DNA of 8,911 nucleotides from Candidatus Roizmanbacteria bacterium CG_4_10_14_0_2_um_filter_36_35. Lineage in GTDB: Bacteria; Patescibacteriota; Microgenomatia; UBA1406; GWC2-37-13. Where the stretch lies: contig PFOE01000101.1 in NCBI GenBank assembly GCA_002792355.1, positions 1 to 8,911 of the forward strand, written 5' to 3'. Both the position numbers and the translations under genes were made by a program. A model generated the notes under the pieces. The model made no database searches, had not been told where the DNA came from, and worked only from the letters and a program-made list of their open reading frames with translations. Below are positions 1 to 5,775 of the stretch, one piece after another (position 1 is the first letter of the stretch; each line of letters begins with the position of its first letter).

Positions 1-15
1 ACACCCTTAGGGTGT
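1..15. repeat. Palindromic repeat, family A copy 1
   Basis: Perfect 15-nt palindrome ACACCCTTAGGGTGT with 7-bp arms around a central T. It shares the core CACCCTWAGGGTG with the copies at 33-53 and 404-422. The element may extend beyond the left edge of the window. Between this copy and the next lie a short direct repeat (CTAGTC at 22-27 and 32-37) and a weak 4-bp stem AGGC/GCCT (19-22 with 30-33). No T-run follows it, so it does not look like a standard intrinsic terminator. Confidence 0.75.
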
Positions 16-32
16 CCAAGGCTAGTCGTGCC

Positions 33-53
33 TAGTCACCCTAAGGGTGACTA
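33..53. repeat. Palindromic repeat, family A copy 2
   Basis: Perfect 21-nt palindrome with 10-bp arms around A43; the left arm reads TAGTCACCCT. As RNA it would fold into a stable stem with a TAA loop. It ends 7 nt before the ATG of the small ORF at 61, and its last bases contribute to the in-frame TAA (52-54) that bounds that ORF upstream. The flanking CTAG motif is shared with copy 3. Confidence 0.8.
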
Positions 54-60
54 AAAAGAT

Positions 61-387
61 ATGTTTTATTATTCGCCCATCTTTTATATTTACGAGAAAA
101 ATAAGACGTACATTCATGATTTTTTAGTGCAGTTTTTAATCATTGTTAGAATTTATCTGATAGATGGATATCTTCTGTATATTAAAAAACTAAATTCACC
201 GGCTTTAATATTTATTTTGTTTTTTCTCGGTTATTCAATCGCCTATTTGATTATTAAGTATCAAAGGAAACAAAAGCATTTTGGAGGATTTGTCAAATAC
301 GGTTGGATTTACCGTTTCTTTTTAGCTCTAGGTACTTTTATCATCTATCTTATTATGATTAGATCTAAACTACCAAAACCTTATTAG
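61..387 (+). CDS. Small hypothetical membrane protein, 108 aa
   Basis: I do not recognise this protein. The ORF starts with ATG just after an in-frame TAA at 52-54 and ends with TAG. The product is rich in Ile, Leu, Phe, Tyr and Lys. It shows about three hydrophobic segments (roughly residues 20-40, 47-65 and 82-99) with basic stretches between and after them (KYQRKQKH near 66-73, and a RSKLPKP tail), as expected of a small inner-membrane protein. No clear Shine-Dalgarno motif precedes the ATG and no promoter is evident. It is the only protein gene on the plus strand and lies between palindromes of one family (33-53 and 404-422). In AT-rich DNA a chance frame of this length is possible, so its reality is uncertain. 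The organised hydrophobic/basic pattern favours a real gene. Confidence 0.5.
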   Translation: MFYYSPIFYIYEKNKTYIHDFLVQFLIIVRIYLIDGYLLYIKKLNSPALIFILFFLGYSIAYLIIKYQRKQKHFGGFVKYGWIYRFFLALGTFIIYLIMIRSKLPKPY

Positions 388-403
388 TAAAAAAGTCGAA
401 GCT

Positions 404-422
404 AGACACCCTAAGGGTGTCT
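404..422. repeat. Palindromic repeat, family A copy 3
   Basis: Perfect 19-nt palindrome AGACACCCTAAGGGTGTCT with 9-bp arms around A413. It can be extended by a wobble pair (403/423) and a C-G pair (402/424). It lies 17 nt after the stop of the small ORF and about 35 nt upstream of the tRNA promoter. The left flank (GAAGCTAG) resembles the AAGGCTAG at 18-25. No T-run follows directly on the plus strand. On the minus strand a T6 run begins about 10 nt beyond the hairpin, too far for a canonical terminator. Confidence 0.8.
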
Positions 423-456
423 GGGCTCAAGAATACGTAAATTAACCTCAGAAAAA

Positions 457-465
457 TGTTATAAT
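457..465 (+). promoter_or_regulatory. Extended -10 promoter for tRNA-Leu
   Basis: The sequence TGTTATAAT matches the extended -10 consensus (TG, one base, TATAAT at 460-465) exactly. The hexamer ends 11 nt before the mature tRNA 5' end at 477, placing the transcription start at about 472 and leaving a very short leader. No convincing -35 hexamer is seen at the expected spacing, which extended -10 promoters tolerate. Confidence 0.65.
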
Positions 466-476
466 TTGTTCTGTTA

Positions 477-560
477 GTCGGGGTGGCGGAACTGGCAGAC
501 GCGCAAGCTTGAGGGGCTTGTGGCCGCAAGGCTGTGGAGGTTCAAGTCCTCTCCCCGACA
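477..560 (+). tRNA. tRNA-Leu (anticodon GAG)
   Basis: A full class II cloverleaf can be drawn. The acceptor stem GTCGGGG (477-483) pairs with CCCCGAC (553-559), followed by discriminator A560. The D-stem is GCG (486-488) with CGC (500-502). The anticodon stem CAAGC (504-508) pairs with GCTTG (516-520) around the 7-nt loop 509-515, with anticodon GAG at 511-513. The long variable arm has stem GCC/GGC (523-525 with 530-532) and loop GCAA, typical of tRNA-Leu. The T-arm GGAGG pairs with CCTCT around loop TTCAAGT (541-547). It reads CUC and CUU leucine codons. The 3' CCA is not encoded, so a CCA-adding enzyme is needed. A T7 run (562-568) begins one base after the gene and may help transcription end. 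Confidence 0.97.
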
Positions 561-577
561 CTTTTTTTGGCTAAAAA

Positions 578-1942
578 TTATTTTCTCTTAATCGTATAAA
601 CGTAAGGATAGTAAAGAAAGATTGCTGGTGGGTCGTCCTGCATGGCTTTTTGCAAGTCAAAATAATTCTTTTCTCTTTCCTCGATATTAATCGTCGACCT
701 GGCTTTTTCTAAAAGCAAATCTACCTTAACGTTTTTATAGCTACCAATGTTGCCGACCTTCTGAGTAGAATGCCAAAAATAATATTGATCCGGGTCAACC
801 GGCACTTTTAAAAACGCCAAAAATAAATCAAAATTATCAGGGCGGTCAAGAGAGGCGACGCTGAGGTCAACCGAAAGGCCGGCTTTTTTAATCTCGCCAA
901 CAAATTCATCGGCGACATCATAATAATCAAAAAAAGTAACAAAATTAAGTTTGGCCGACTCAGAGGCTGGAACTTCTTTTTCGATAATTTTTGTAGCTGT
1001 TTCTAAATCATAGATTGAATCTTTTAAATCGGGATTATAAGCCCAAGAAATAGGCGGTATAGATCCTTTAGCCACCTCTCCAAATTCTGATAATTTCTCT
1101 GTATTGATCAACATTGATAAGGCCTCCCTAAAATTCTTGCTTTTAAAAATCGGATTCTTAAAATTAAAGAAAATGGTAAGAAGACGTGAGTAGTCGACAG
1201 ATTTTGACACGATCGAGTTTTTCCAGTTTAAAAAAGTATCGGCGATAGATTTTTTCGTAATCGTCATCTGGCTAATCTCTCCTCTTTTATAAGCATTAAT
1301 CAGCTGAGAGTCATTGGCATAAAATTTATATCTTAAGGGAGCGATATTTTTGGTATTCGGAGTTAGCGCTACTTCTTTTAAATACCCGTATTCTATCCTG
1401 ATTTTACCAATTTTATAATAACCGGCAACACCAATTAAAGGATACTTCAAAAGCGGTTTATTTAAATAAGTAGGAAAAATCTCTAAAGGCTTGTTGAGAA
1501 AAAAATCAATCGTTCTCTCGTCAACCGGTTTTACTGTTATATCTTCAAATTGATATTTGATATCAGAGGCAGAAAATTTCTTTCCGTCTCCCCATAAAAG
1601 ATTGTCTTTTAGGTGAAAACGATATTCCTGACCGCCTTTTTTTACTTCCCAAGAATTGGCGATAACCGGGATTATTTCTCCTTTTTCACTAATTGAAACC
1701 AGTCCGTTTGATATTTTTGCCGCCATTTCTTCTGGCGGATTATTTAAATCATAGTTGCCAACTAGACCGATTGTTTCCTCTCTTGTTAAGGCTACTTTTA
1801 TATAAGGCGAGATTGAAAGAAATCCGATAATAACGAGAAAACTAATAAAAAAACTAATCGCTATAAGGCGACCATTTTTTTTAAAAAACTCTATGGCCAA
1901 CCAATAGTAGTAACGAAATGCTTTTTTTTGAAACACGGTCAT
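578..1942 (-). CDS. Family 5 extracellular solute-binding protein, membrane-anchored
   Basis: A 454-aa protein of the SBP_bac_5 family (PF00496), the peptide/nickel-type binding subunit of ABC importers. The N-terminus has no lipobox cysteine. A basic, aromatic-rich leader is followed by one hydrophobic helix (about residues 26-47), so the domain is probably tethered outside the membrane by an uncleaved anchor. Family motifs visible are WGDGKKFSASDIKYQFE (117-133), the LRYKFYANDSQLINAYKRGE segment (203-222), FREALSMLINTEKL (271-284) and DPDQYYFWHS (383-392). It is somewhat shorter than the usual 500-550 aa. The ATG overlaps the secG stop in an ATGA, with no Shine-Dalgarno of its own, implying translational coupling. 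No permease or ATPase gene of an importer is in the window, so the ligand and even a transport role are unknown. It converges on the tRNA-Leu gene with a 17-nt gap. Confidence 0.88.
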   Translation of the reverse strand: MTVFQKKAFRYYYWLAIEFFKKNGRLIAISFFISFLVIIGFLSISPYIKVALTREETIGLVGNYDLNNPPEEMAAKISNGLVSISEKGEIIPVIANSWEVKKGGQEYRFHLKDNLLWGDGKKFSASDIKYQFEDITVKPVDERTIDFFLNKPLEIFPTYLNKPLLKYPLIGVAGYYKIGKIRIEYGYLKEVALTPNTKNIAPLRYKFYANDSQLINAYKRGEISQMTITKKSIADTFLNWKNSIVSKSVDYSRLLTIFFNFKNPIFKSKNFREALSMLINTEKLSEFGEVAKGSIPPISWAYNPDLKDSIYDLETATKIIEKEVPASESAKLNFVTFFDYYDVADEFVGEIKKAGLSVDLSVASLDRPDNFDLFLAFLKVPVDPDQYYFWHSTQKVGNIGSYKNVKVDLLLEKARSTINIEEREKNYFDLQKAMQDDPPAIFLYYPYVYTIKRK

Positions 1943-2157
1943 TTAACAAACAGATTAATAAGAGAGATGACGAAAAAAACAATGATAAAAATCACAGTCA
2001 ACCAAAGGACAACTTTTTCTATCCCTCGCCTGGTTTGAAATCTTTCGCCACCCCCACCCCAAGCACTGCCCAACCCAGCCCCCCTTCCTTGAATCAAAAT
2101 TAAAACTACGACGGCAATGCTTAAAACAATGTTAAGAACTAAAAGAAAATTTTTCAT
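1939..2157 (-). CDS. secG: Protein translocase subunit SecG
   Basis: A 72-aa protein with the full SecG layout. The first membrane helix (about residues 3-22) leads into the hallmark LIQGRGAGLGSAWGGGG (21-37), then the conserved TRRGIEK (42-48), then a second membrane helix (about 49-69). SecG is the small, non-essential partner of SecYE that assists SecA-driven export. Length is normal for the family. The start ATG overlaps the stop of the preceding membrane-protein gene in an ATGA, and its own TGA overlaps the next start in another ATGA. The three genes therefore appear to be one translationally coupled transcript. Only a weak purine-rich stretch (GAAAGAATGG) precedes the ATG. Confidence 0.95.
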   Translation of the reverse strand: MKNFLLVLNIVLSIAVVVLILIQGRGAGLGSAWGGGGERFQTRRGIEKVVLWLTVIFIIVFFVISLINLFVK

Positions 2158-2552
2158 ACCATTCTTTCAAGTAAATTAATAATGGTTGAAATCGAAAAGG
2201 CCGATAAAAAAATATTGGCTAATTGACTTACTTTTGCTGGAATAATAATAATTCCCCATAATGATAGACCGGAAAACTCCCAAGGTTTAATTTCAATCAA
2301 AGAAAATTTATTTAAGAAAAAATAGAGTGCTAAAGCATAAAAAACCACCGAAACCAAACCCAGAGTAATAATATTCAAGGGTAAAAGAATCAGTTTAGAT
2401 ATGGGAACAATTAGATAATAAATGGCGGCAATCACTAAAGCGGCTTTTAGATAAACTAACCAATCAGCCTCGATGACAAAACCTTTATTCCAAAGAGAAG
2501 TAAAGTAAATGGCAACGGCAGAAAAAATTATCTTGCGAAAGATTTTTTTCAT
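2154..2552 (-). CDS. PF04020-type (phage holin family 4) membrane protein
   Basis: A 132-aa hydrophobic protein with four likely membrane helices (about residues 4-21, 33-50, 53-80 as a hairpin or long segment, and 110-127). The segment LIVPISKLILLPLNIITLGL (47-66) matches the PI..ll.LPlNilTLGL signature of PF04020. These are small proteins annotated as phage holin family 4 that are widespread in bacterial chromosomes without a proven lysis role; function is unknown. The start chosen is the ATG at 2552, because AAGGTG ends 3 nt before it with AGG at good spacing. The GTG at 2558 would add two residues but overlaps that ribosome binding site. It is the first gene of a three-gene set, overlapping secG by ATGA. 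The context suggests an envelope protein, not a prophage remnant, since no phage genes are nearby. Confidence 0.82.
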   Translation of the reverse strand: MKKIFRKIIFSAVAIYFTSLWNKGFVIEADWLVYLKAALVIAAIYYLIVPISKLILLPLNIITLGLVSVVFYALALYFFLNKFSLIEIKPWEFSGLSLWGIIIIPAKVSQLANIFLSAFSISTIINLLERMV

Positions 2553-2555
2553 ATT

Positions 2556-2561
2556 CACCTT
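2556..2561 (-). promoter_or_regulatory. Ribosome binding site of the PF04020 gene
   Basis: AAGGTG on the minus strand, with AGG 5 nt before the ATG at 2552. It argues for that ATG over the GTG at 2558, which lies inside the site. It lies immediately downstream of the inverted repeat at 2563-2661, so folding of that repeat in the leader could affect access. Confidence 0.55.
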
Positions 2562-2562
2562 C

Positions 2563-2661
2563 TTGTCATCCTGAGCCCCGCGAAGCGGGGCGAAGGATCT
2601 AGTAAAATGTAATTTACGCTCCCGTCGGTCGCTAGATTCCTTGCTTCGCTCGGAATGACAA
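2563..2661. repeat. Compound inverted repeat, family B (two facing arms)
   Basis: A left arm (2563-2602, beginning TTGTCATCCTGAG and ending GGATCTAG) faces a right arm (2632-2661, CTAGATTCC to GGAATGACAA) across a 29-nt spacer. The ends TTGTCAT/ATGACAA are perfectly inverted and the arms are largely complementary. The left arm also contains an inner hairpin CCCCGC-GAA-GCGGGG (2576-2590). The element fills the gap between uvrC and the PF04020 gene: it starts 8 nt after the uvrC stop and ends a few bases before the next ribosome binding site. Similar repeats with core TGTCATCCTGAG...GGATCT are, to my knowledge, widespread in candidate-phylum genomes. A further copy lies inside the transglutaminase gene. 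It could form a large hairpin in RNA, but no T-run follows. Confidence 0.85.
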
Positions 2662-2668
2662 TGGAGTA

Positions 2669-2677
2669 ATTATATCA
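2669..2677 (-). promoter_or_regulatory. Putative extended -10 promoter for PF04020-secG-SBP
   Basis: TGATATAAT on the minus strand is an exact extended -10 motif (TG, one base, TATAAT at 2674-2669), the same form as at the tRNA-Leu promoter. It overlaps the last codons and stop of uvrC. The predicted start, near 2662, would place the whole inverted repeat in the 5' leader of the downstream genes. No good -35 is seen. TATAAT is common by chance in AT-rich DNA, so this is tentative. Confidence 0.4.
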
Positions 2678-3956
2678 AAAATTCTCTCCTCCGAAGATGG
2701 AGGTGGTATTTCTTGGCAAACCGGTGAGACTCGTCGCGGATTAACCTGACGATATTAAAAACCTGATTTCTTTGAGGAAATCTGATTGTTGGATAACTAT
2801 TTATTCCAATTACCAGTCGATCAGGATTTTTGGCGATACCTAAAACCGGAATCGGTTTATTTATTTTTTTCAACGTCTTAATAACTACATTTACCTGGGG
2901 CCGGCCGCCGTCAACAACTACCAAGTTTGGATACGGCCAATCGGTCTTGAATCTTCTCTCTATCACTTCTTTGAGACGGTCAAAATCAGACCTTAAACTC
3001 TGGTTTTTTATTTTAAAACGACGATATTCTTTTTTATCAATAACACCGTCGTTAAGAACTACCATCGATCCGACTTGATTTGACTCTTTGAGGTTGCTGA
3101 TATCATAGGCTTCAATTCTGGTTAAATCGTCAAGCTTAGGAAAATATTTATTCATCTCTTGTAGAAACGCTGGAAGCTGATTATTTTTCTGTAAAGATAA
3201 TTCATGAATTGTCCTTGCTTCAGATATGGGATGATTAATCAACCTTTCTAGTCTAAAAATTTTGTTTCTAATGGTGATGGCTTTTTCATAATCTTCTTTT
3301 TTAGTCGCTTCTTTCAGTTGTCGATAGAGTTCATTTAAAATACCAATCACGCCACCATTTAAAATCTTAACTACTTTTCTAATATTTTTCCGGTAAAGTC
3401 TTTTTAGGACAGGTCGAGACTTGTCCCTACTCTGATTAATAAAATTTGGACAGGGATTGCAAAGATTTATTTTTGAATAAAAACAGGCTGCTTTTGAGAG
3501 ATTTTTTTGAGTACAAAAAGGGATAATGTGTCTAATATCGTTTATCAATGATTCAACCACCTTAACTGAAGAAAAAGGACCGAAATATAAGGACATATGG
3601 TCGTCTTCCTTACGCGATAAGAGAACTTTCGGGTATTCATCTTTTACTGTCACTTTTATATAAAGATAGCTTTTGTCGTCTTTCCAGACAACGTTATATT
3701 TTGGTCGATATTTTTTAATAAGTTGAGACTCTAAAATCAAAGACTGAAACTCGTTTTCGACAACAATAGTTTCTATGTGAGTAGAATTTGTGATAATCAA
3801 TGATTCTTTACGATCTAATTTGGCATTTTCTAGGTGAGATTTTACCCGCGCTTTGATATTAACTGACTTACCGACATAAAGAACCTGTTCCCCTTTTTTA
3901 AAAAGATAGACGCCAAAGATTGAAGGAAGATTATGAATCTTTTCTCTAATAATCAT
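2670..3956 (-). CDS. uvrC: Excinuclease ABC subunit UvrC, short form without HhH domain
   Basis: UvrC makes the 3' and 5' incisions in nucleotide excision repair after UvrA/UvrB damage recognition. The N-terminal GIY-YIG nuclease domain has GVY (15-17), YVG (27-29), R37, E76 and N88. A four-cysteine cluster follows (C148, C158, C166, C169; in E. coli UvrC this region is reported to bind Fe-S). Next come a UVR motif for UvrB contact (about 207-240) and the RNase H-like endonuclease domain with D285 (EAYDISN), D349 (VVVDGG) and H411 (DESHRFA). The protein stops at 428 aa, right after RFAKKYHLHLRRREFLI. The usual C-terminal tandem helix-hairpin-helix DNA-binding region is absent (typical length is about 600 aa). 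A linker insertion near residues 176-184 coincides with a palindromic repeat. The start ATG overlaps the tgl stop in an ATGA. All catalytic residues are present, so it is probably active. Confidence 0.93.
   Translation of the reverse strand: MIIREKIHNLPSIFGVYLFKKGEQVLYVGKSVNIKARVKSHLENAKLDRKESLIITNSTHIETIVVENEFQSLILESQLIKKYRPKYNVVWKDDKSYLYIKVTVKDEYPKVLLSRKEDDHMSLYFGPFSSVKVVESLINDIRHIIPFCTQKNLSKAACFYSKINLCNPCPNFINQSRDKSRPVLKRLYRKNIRKVVKILNGGVIGILNELYRQLKEATKKEDYEKAITIRNKIFRLERLINHPISEARTIHELSLQKNNQLPAFLQEMNKYFPKLDDLTRIEAYDISNLKESNQVGSMVVLNDGVIDKKEYRRFKIKNQSLRSDFDRLKEVIERRFKTDWPYPNLVVVDGGRPQVNVVIKTLKKINKPIPVLGIAKNPDRLVIGINSYPTIRFPQRNQVFNIVRLIRDESHRFAKKYHLHLRRREFLI
3405..3429. repeat. Palindromic repeat, family D, inside uvrC
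   Basis: On the minus strand the arm TAGGGACAAGTC faces GACCTGTCCTA around a 2-nt centre. The arms pair except for one bulged G and one A/C mismatch, giving an imperfect 25-nt palindrome. It encodes roughly residues 177-184 of UvrC (RDKSRPVL), between the cysteine cluster and the UVR motif. The sequence closely resembles a GGGACAGGTC...GACCTGTCCC palindrome that I recall as a dispersed repeat in candidate-phylum genomes; that resemblance is from memory. Confidence 0.6.
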
Positions 3957-5764
3957 TTTCTTAATTTCTTAATTATTAAAAAAAAGGCTATTCCTATAAA
4001 AGTACCCGTTCCTACTTTAATTCCTATTTCATAAAGTTGAGGAATAATAATTAGTTTTCGACTGTCAATTTCTTTATCAAAAACAAGAATCAAAACTTGC
4101 GCTTCATTGTTTTTATTCTTTTTGTCAACCGCATAATTAAACTCTACTGTCTTTTCCTCATAGGGAGCTAGAGAAAGAATTTTAGTTTTTTCTTTGTTTA
4201 TTTTAAGATTTTTCCCTTTTATATCGACTGGAATTTTCCAAAGATAAATATTGCTGTTATTCTTGATAATAAACTTTCCAGAATAGTTTTTCCTGTCGGT
4301 AATTCTTAAAGGTAGACTAAAACCCTTTACACTAATTGATTTTTTCTCTATCGGGTCGTCTAAAGTGGCTTTAATGGAAATGTCTTTTGAGCCGCCGACT
4401 TTATACATCCCGACAGGCAGCGGATAGTCGGATTTTTTTCCGTGAATGGCAAAAACTATATGATTCAAGTCAAAAGAGGAAAAATAATCAATTCCCGAAG
4501 TATTTTCCCAGGTCGGGTCAACTGGAACCCAAAGACCGGCTTTTTCATTATAATATTCCGGCCAAGCATGAAGAACGTCGGAGACCAAAGAAAGAGGTTG
4601 AAGGCGCGGATCAAAAGAAAAACCGTAGCCTTCAATTTCTCGGGCCATTATACCCTTTTCTCTCGAAGCGCCAACAAAAAGGTCGGTAAATTCCAGACAA
4701 ACTGCTTGATCAGGCCTTGATAAAACTCCATCAGCACCCAATCTTGAATTATTAGAATTGATTTTTTGGTAATTATATTTAAGACTGTTGACTGTGAAAT
4801 TATATATGTCCTTTGCATTTGTCAAACCGTCTATTTTTTTTAGATTATTTATCATCCAATATTTTTGCGAGCTGAGAAGGTAGTTTTTTTGAGTTTGAAC
4901 TATCTGTTCAATTACATCCTTTACCTCATCTCTAGATGTAGAAAATACCTGGATATAACTTCTAAAAGTAATTGTTTTTGATTCAAGAGGTTTTAAGAAA
5001 TATTTTCCCAGATAATTGCCATCACTGTCTTGATAGACATTTGAAGGTTCTGGACTAATCGATTGAATAAATATTTTTTGATAAAGGCTATCTGGTGGAA
5101 AAGCGACCTCGGTAATAACCGGAAAAACTTCGGTGTTTTTTAAATGATAAATCAACTCAGCCTTATATATTTGGGTCTCTCCAAAAACAGCGTAAATAGT
5201 TTTTTCTGTAGGATTATCCCAGATAATTTGATTTCCGGAAATAATATTTGGCCTTGGTTTAGCAATTGAGATTTTTTTATCTCCATCCTGAGGTAAACTA
5301 ACAATCACTTTATAACTACCACCTTCTTTGTTTTCAATAACAGGTAAAACTACTTCCCAGACCTTGCCGTTAATTTGAAAAAGATTGGACTGGTCGAAGT
5401 TAAGGTAAAAATTATTGACTGTGTCTCGACCGACATTGGGATTTGAAAACTCCATCTCAACCTTGGTATTACTTTCATCGGTTATTATTTTAGGAGCAAT
5501 TAACCCATGGTCATCTGAAGACTGGAGATTGCTTGTCGTGAATGATTTGGGAAAACTAATAGCAAACTTATTGACATAGACATCGCCCTTGAGATTGGTA
5601 ATTTTAATATTAAATTTGACTTTGGAGGTCAATTTTTCTTTAAATTCCGAAAGATCATATTCAACTTGGTAATCAGTTTTAAAATCAGCAGCAAAAACGC
5701 GACCCGCTGTCATCCTGAGGAGGAGCAAAGCGACGACGAGGGATCTAATAATAAACCTTTTCAC
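3953..5764 (-). CDS. Secreted, membrane-anchored transglutaminase-like protein
   Basis: A 603-aa cell-surface protein. A signal peptide (about 1-25, cleavage likely after RVFA) precedes a beta-rich region (about 28-290) with repeated short strands typical of extracellular Ig-like or DUF-type domains. A transglutaminase-like cysteine-protease-fold domain (about 310-425) follows, with the triad C356 (QAVCLEF), H399 (LHAWPEY) and D416 (VPVDPTW). Another beta domain spans about 460-575, then a C-terminal helix (about 583-600) ends in KKLRK and should anchor it in the membrane. Substrate is unknown; the fold covers crosslinking, peptidase and inactive binding proteins, but the intact triad favours catalysis. 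The start is GTG at 5764, kept because it alone preserves the signal peptide; the next ATG (codon 18) would remove it. Codons 7-19 lie in a dispersed repeat. The stop overlaps the uvrC start (ATGA), and uvrA ends 29 nt upstream. Confidence 0.88.
   Translation of the reverse strand: MKRFIIRSLVVALLLLRMTAGRVFAADFKTDYQVEYDLSEFKEKLTSKVKFNIKITNLKGDVYVNKFAISFPKSFTTSNLQSSDDHGLIAPKIITDESNTKVEMEFSNPNVGRDTVNNFYLNFDQSNLFQINGKVWEVVLPVIENKEGGSYKVIVSLPQDGDKKISIAKPRPNIISGNQIIWDNPTEKTIYAVFGETQIYKAELIYHLKNTEVFPVITEVAFPPDSLYQKIFIQSISPEPSNVYQDSDGNYLGKYFLKPLESKTITFRSYIQVFSTSRDEVKDVIEQIVQTQKNYLLSSQKYWMINNLKKIDGLTNAKDIYNFTVNSLKYNYQKINSNNSRLGADGVLSRPDQAVCLEFTDLFVGASREKGIMAREIEGYGFSFDPRLQPLSLVSDVLHAWPEYYNEKAGLWVPVDPTWENTSGIDYFSSFDLNHIVFAIHGKKSDYPLPVGMYKVGGSKDISIKATLDDPIEKKSISVKGFSLPLRITDRKNYSGKFIIKNNSNIYLWKIPVDIKGKNLKINKEKTKILSLAPYEEKTVEFNYAVDKKNKNNEAQVLILVFDKEIDSRKLIIIPQLYEIGIKVGTGTFIGIAFFLIIKKLRK
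5708..5747. repeat. Dispersed repeat, family B, encoding the tgl signal peptide
   Basis: On the plus strand it begins TGTCATCCTGAG (5708-5719) and ends GGATCTA (5741-5747). These ends match the left arm of the element at 2563-2602; the interior diverges and contains triplet runs (GAGGAGGAG, GACGACGAG). It lies wholly within the 5' end of the transglutaminase gene and encodes residues 7-19 (RSLVVALLLLRMT), i.e. the basic start and hydrophobic core of the signal peptide. Confidence 0.8.
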
Positions 5765-5770
5765 TTTTAA

Positions 5771-5775
5771 CCTGC
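5771..5775 (-). promoter_or_regulatory. Ribosome binding site of tgl, inside a hairpin arm
   Basis: GCAGG on the minus strand, 6 nt before the GTG start, is the only Shine-Dalgarno-like sequence available. It is formed by the 3' end of the 18-nt palindrome at 5772-5789, so the site would be paired when the hairpin forms. Confidence 0.45.

Noticed and set aside
1..422. Repeated palindromes as a possible CRISPR array
   Set aside because: Only three copies, unequal spacing (about 18 and 350 nt), differing flanks, and an ORF between them; no cas genes in the window.
561..577. T7 run after tRNA-Leu as an intrinsic terminator shared with the convergent gene
   Set aside because: No separate hairpin precedes the T-run beyond the tRNA itself, and the minus strand has no matching stem with T-run; noted only in the tRNA entry.
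1918..2103. Plus-strand open frame opposite secG
   Set aside because: Its Pro/Ser-rich product is the antisense reading of the glycine-rich SecG motif; no independent support.
2154..2552. PF04020 'phage holin' gene as evidence of a prophage
   Set aside because: The family is widespread in ordinary chromosomes, and its neighbours are secG and a solute-binding protein with no phage genes.
4387..4720. Overlapping plus-strand open frames within the transglutaminase gene, and a similar one at 7694-8014 opposite uvrA
   Set aside because: They are antisense to strongly conserved coding regions, have no recognisable domains and low-complexity basic products; treated as chance frames.
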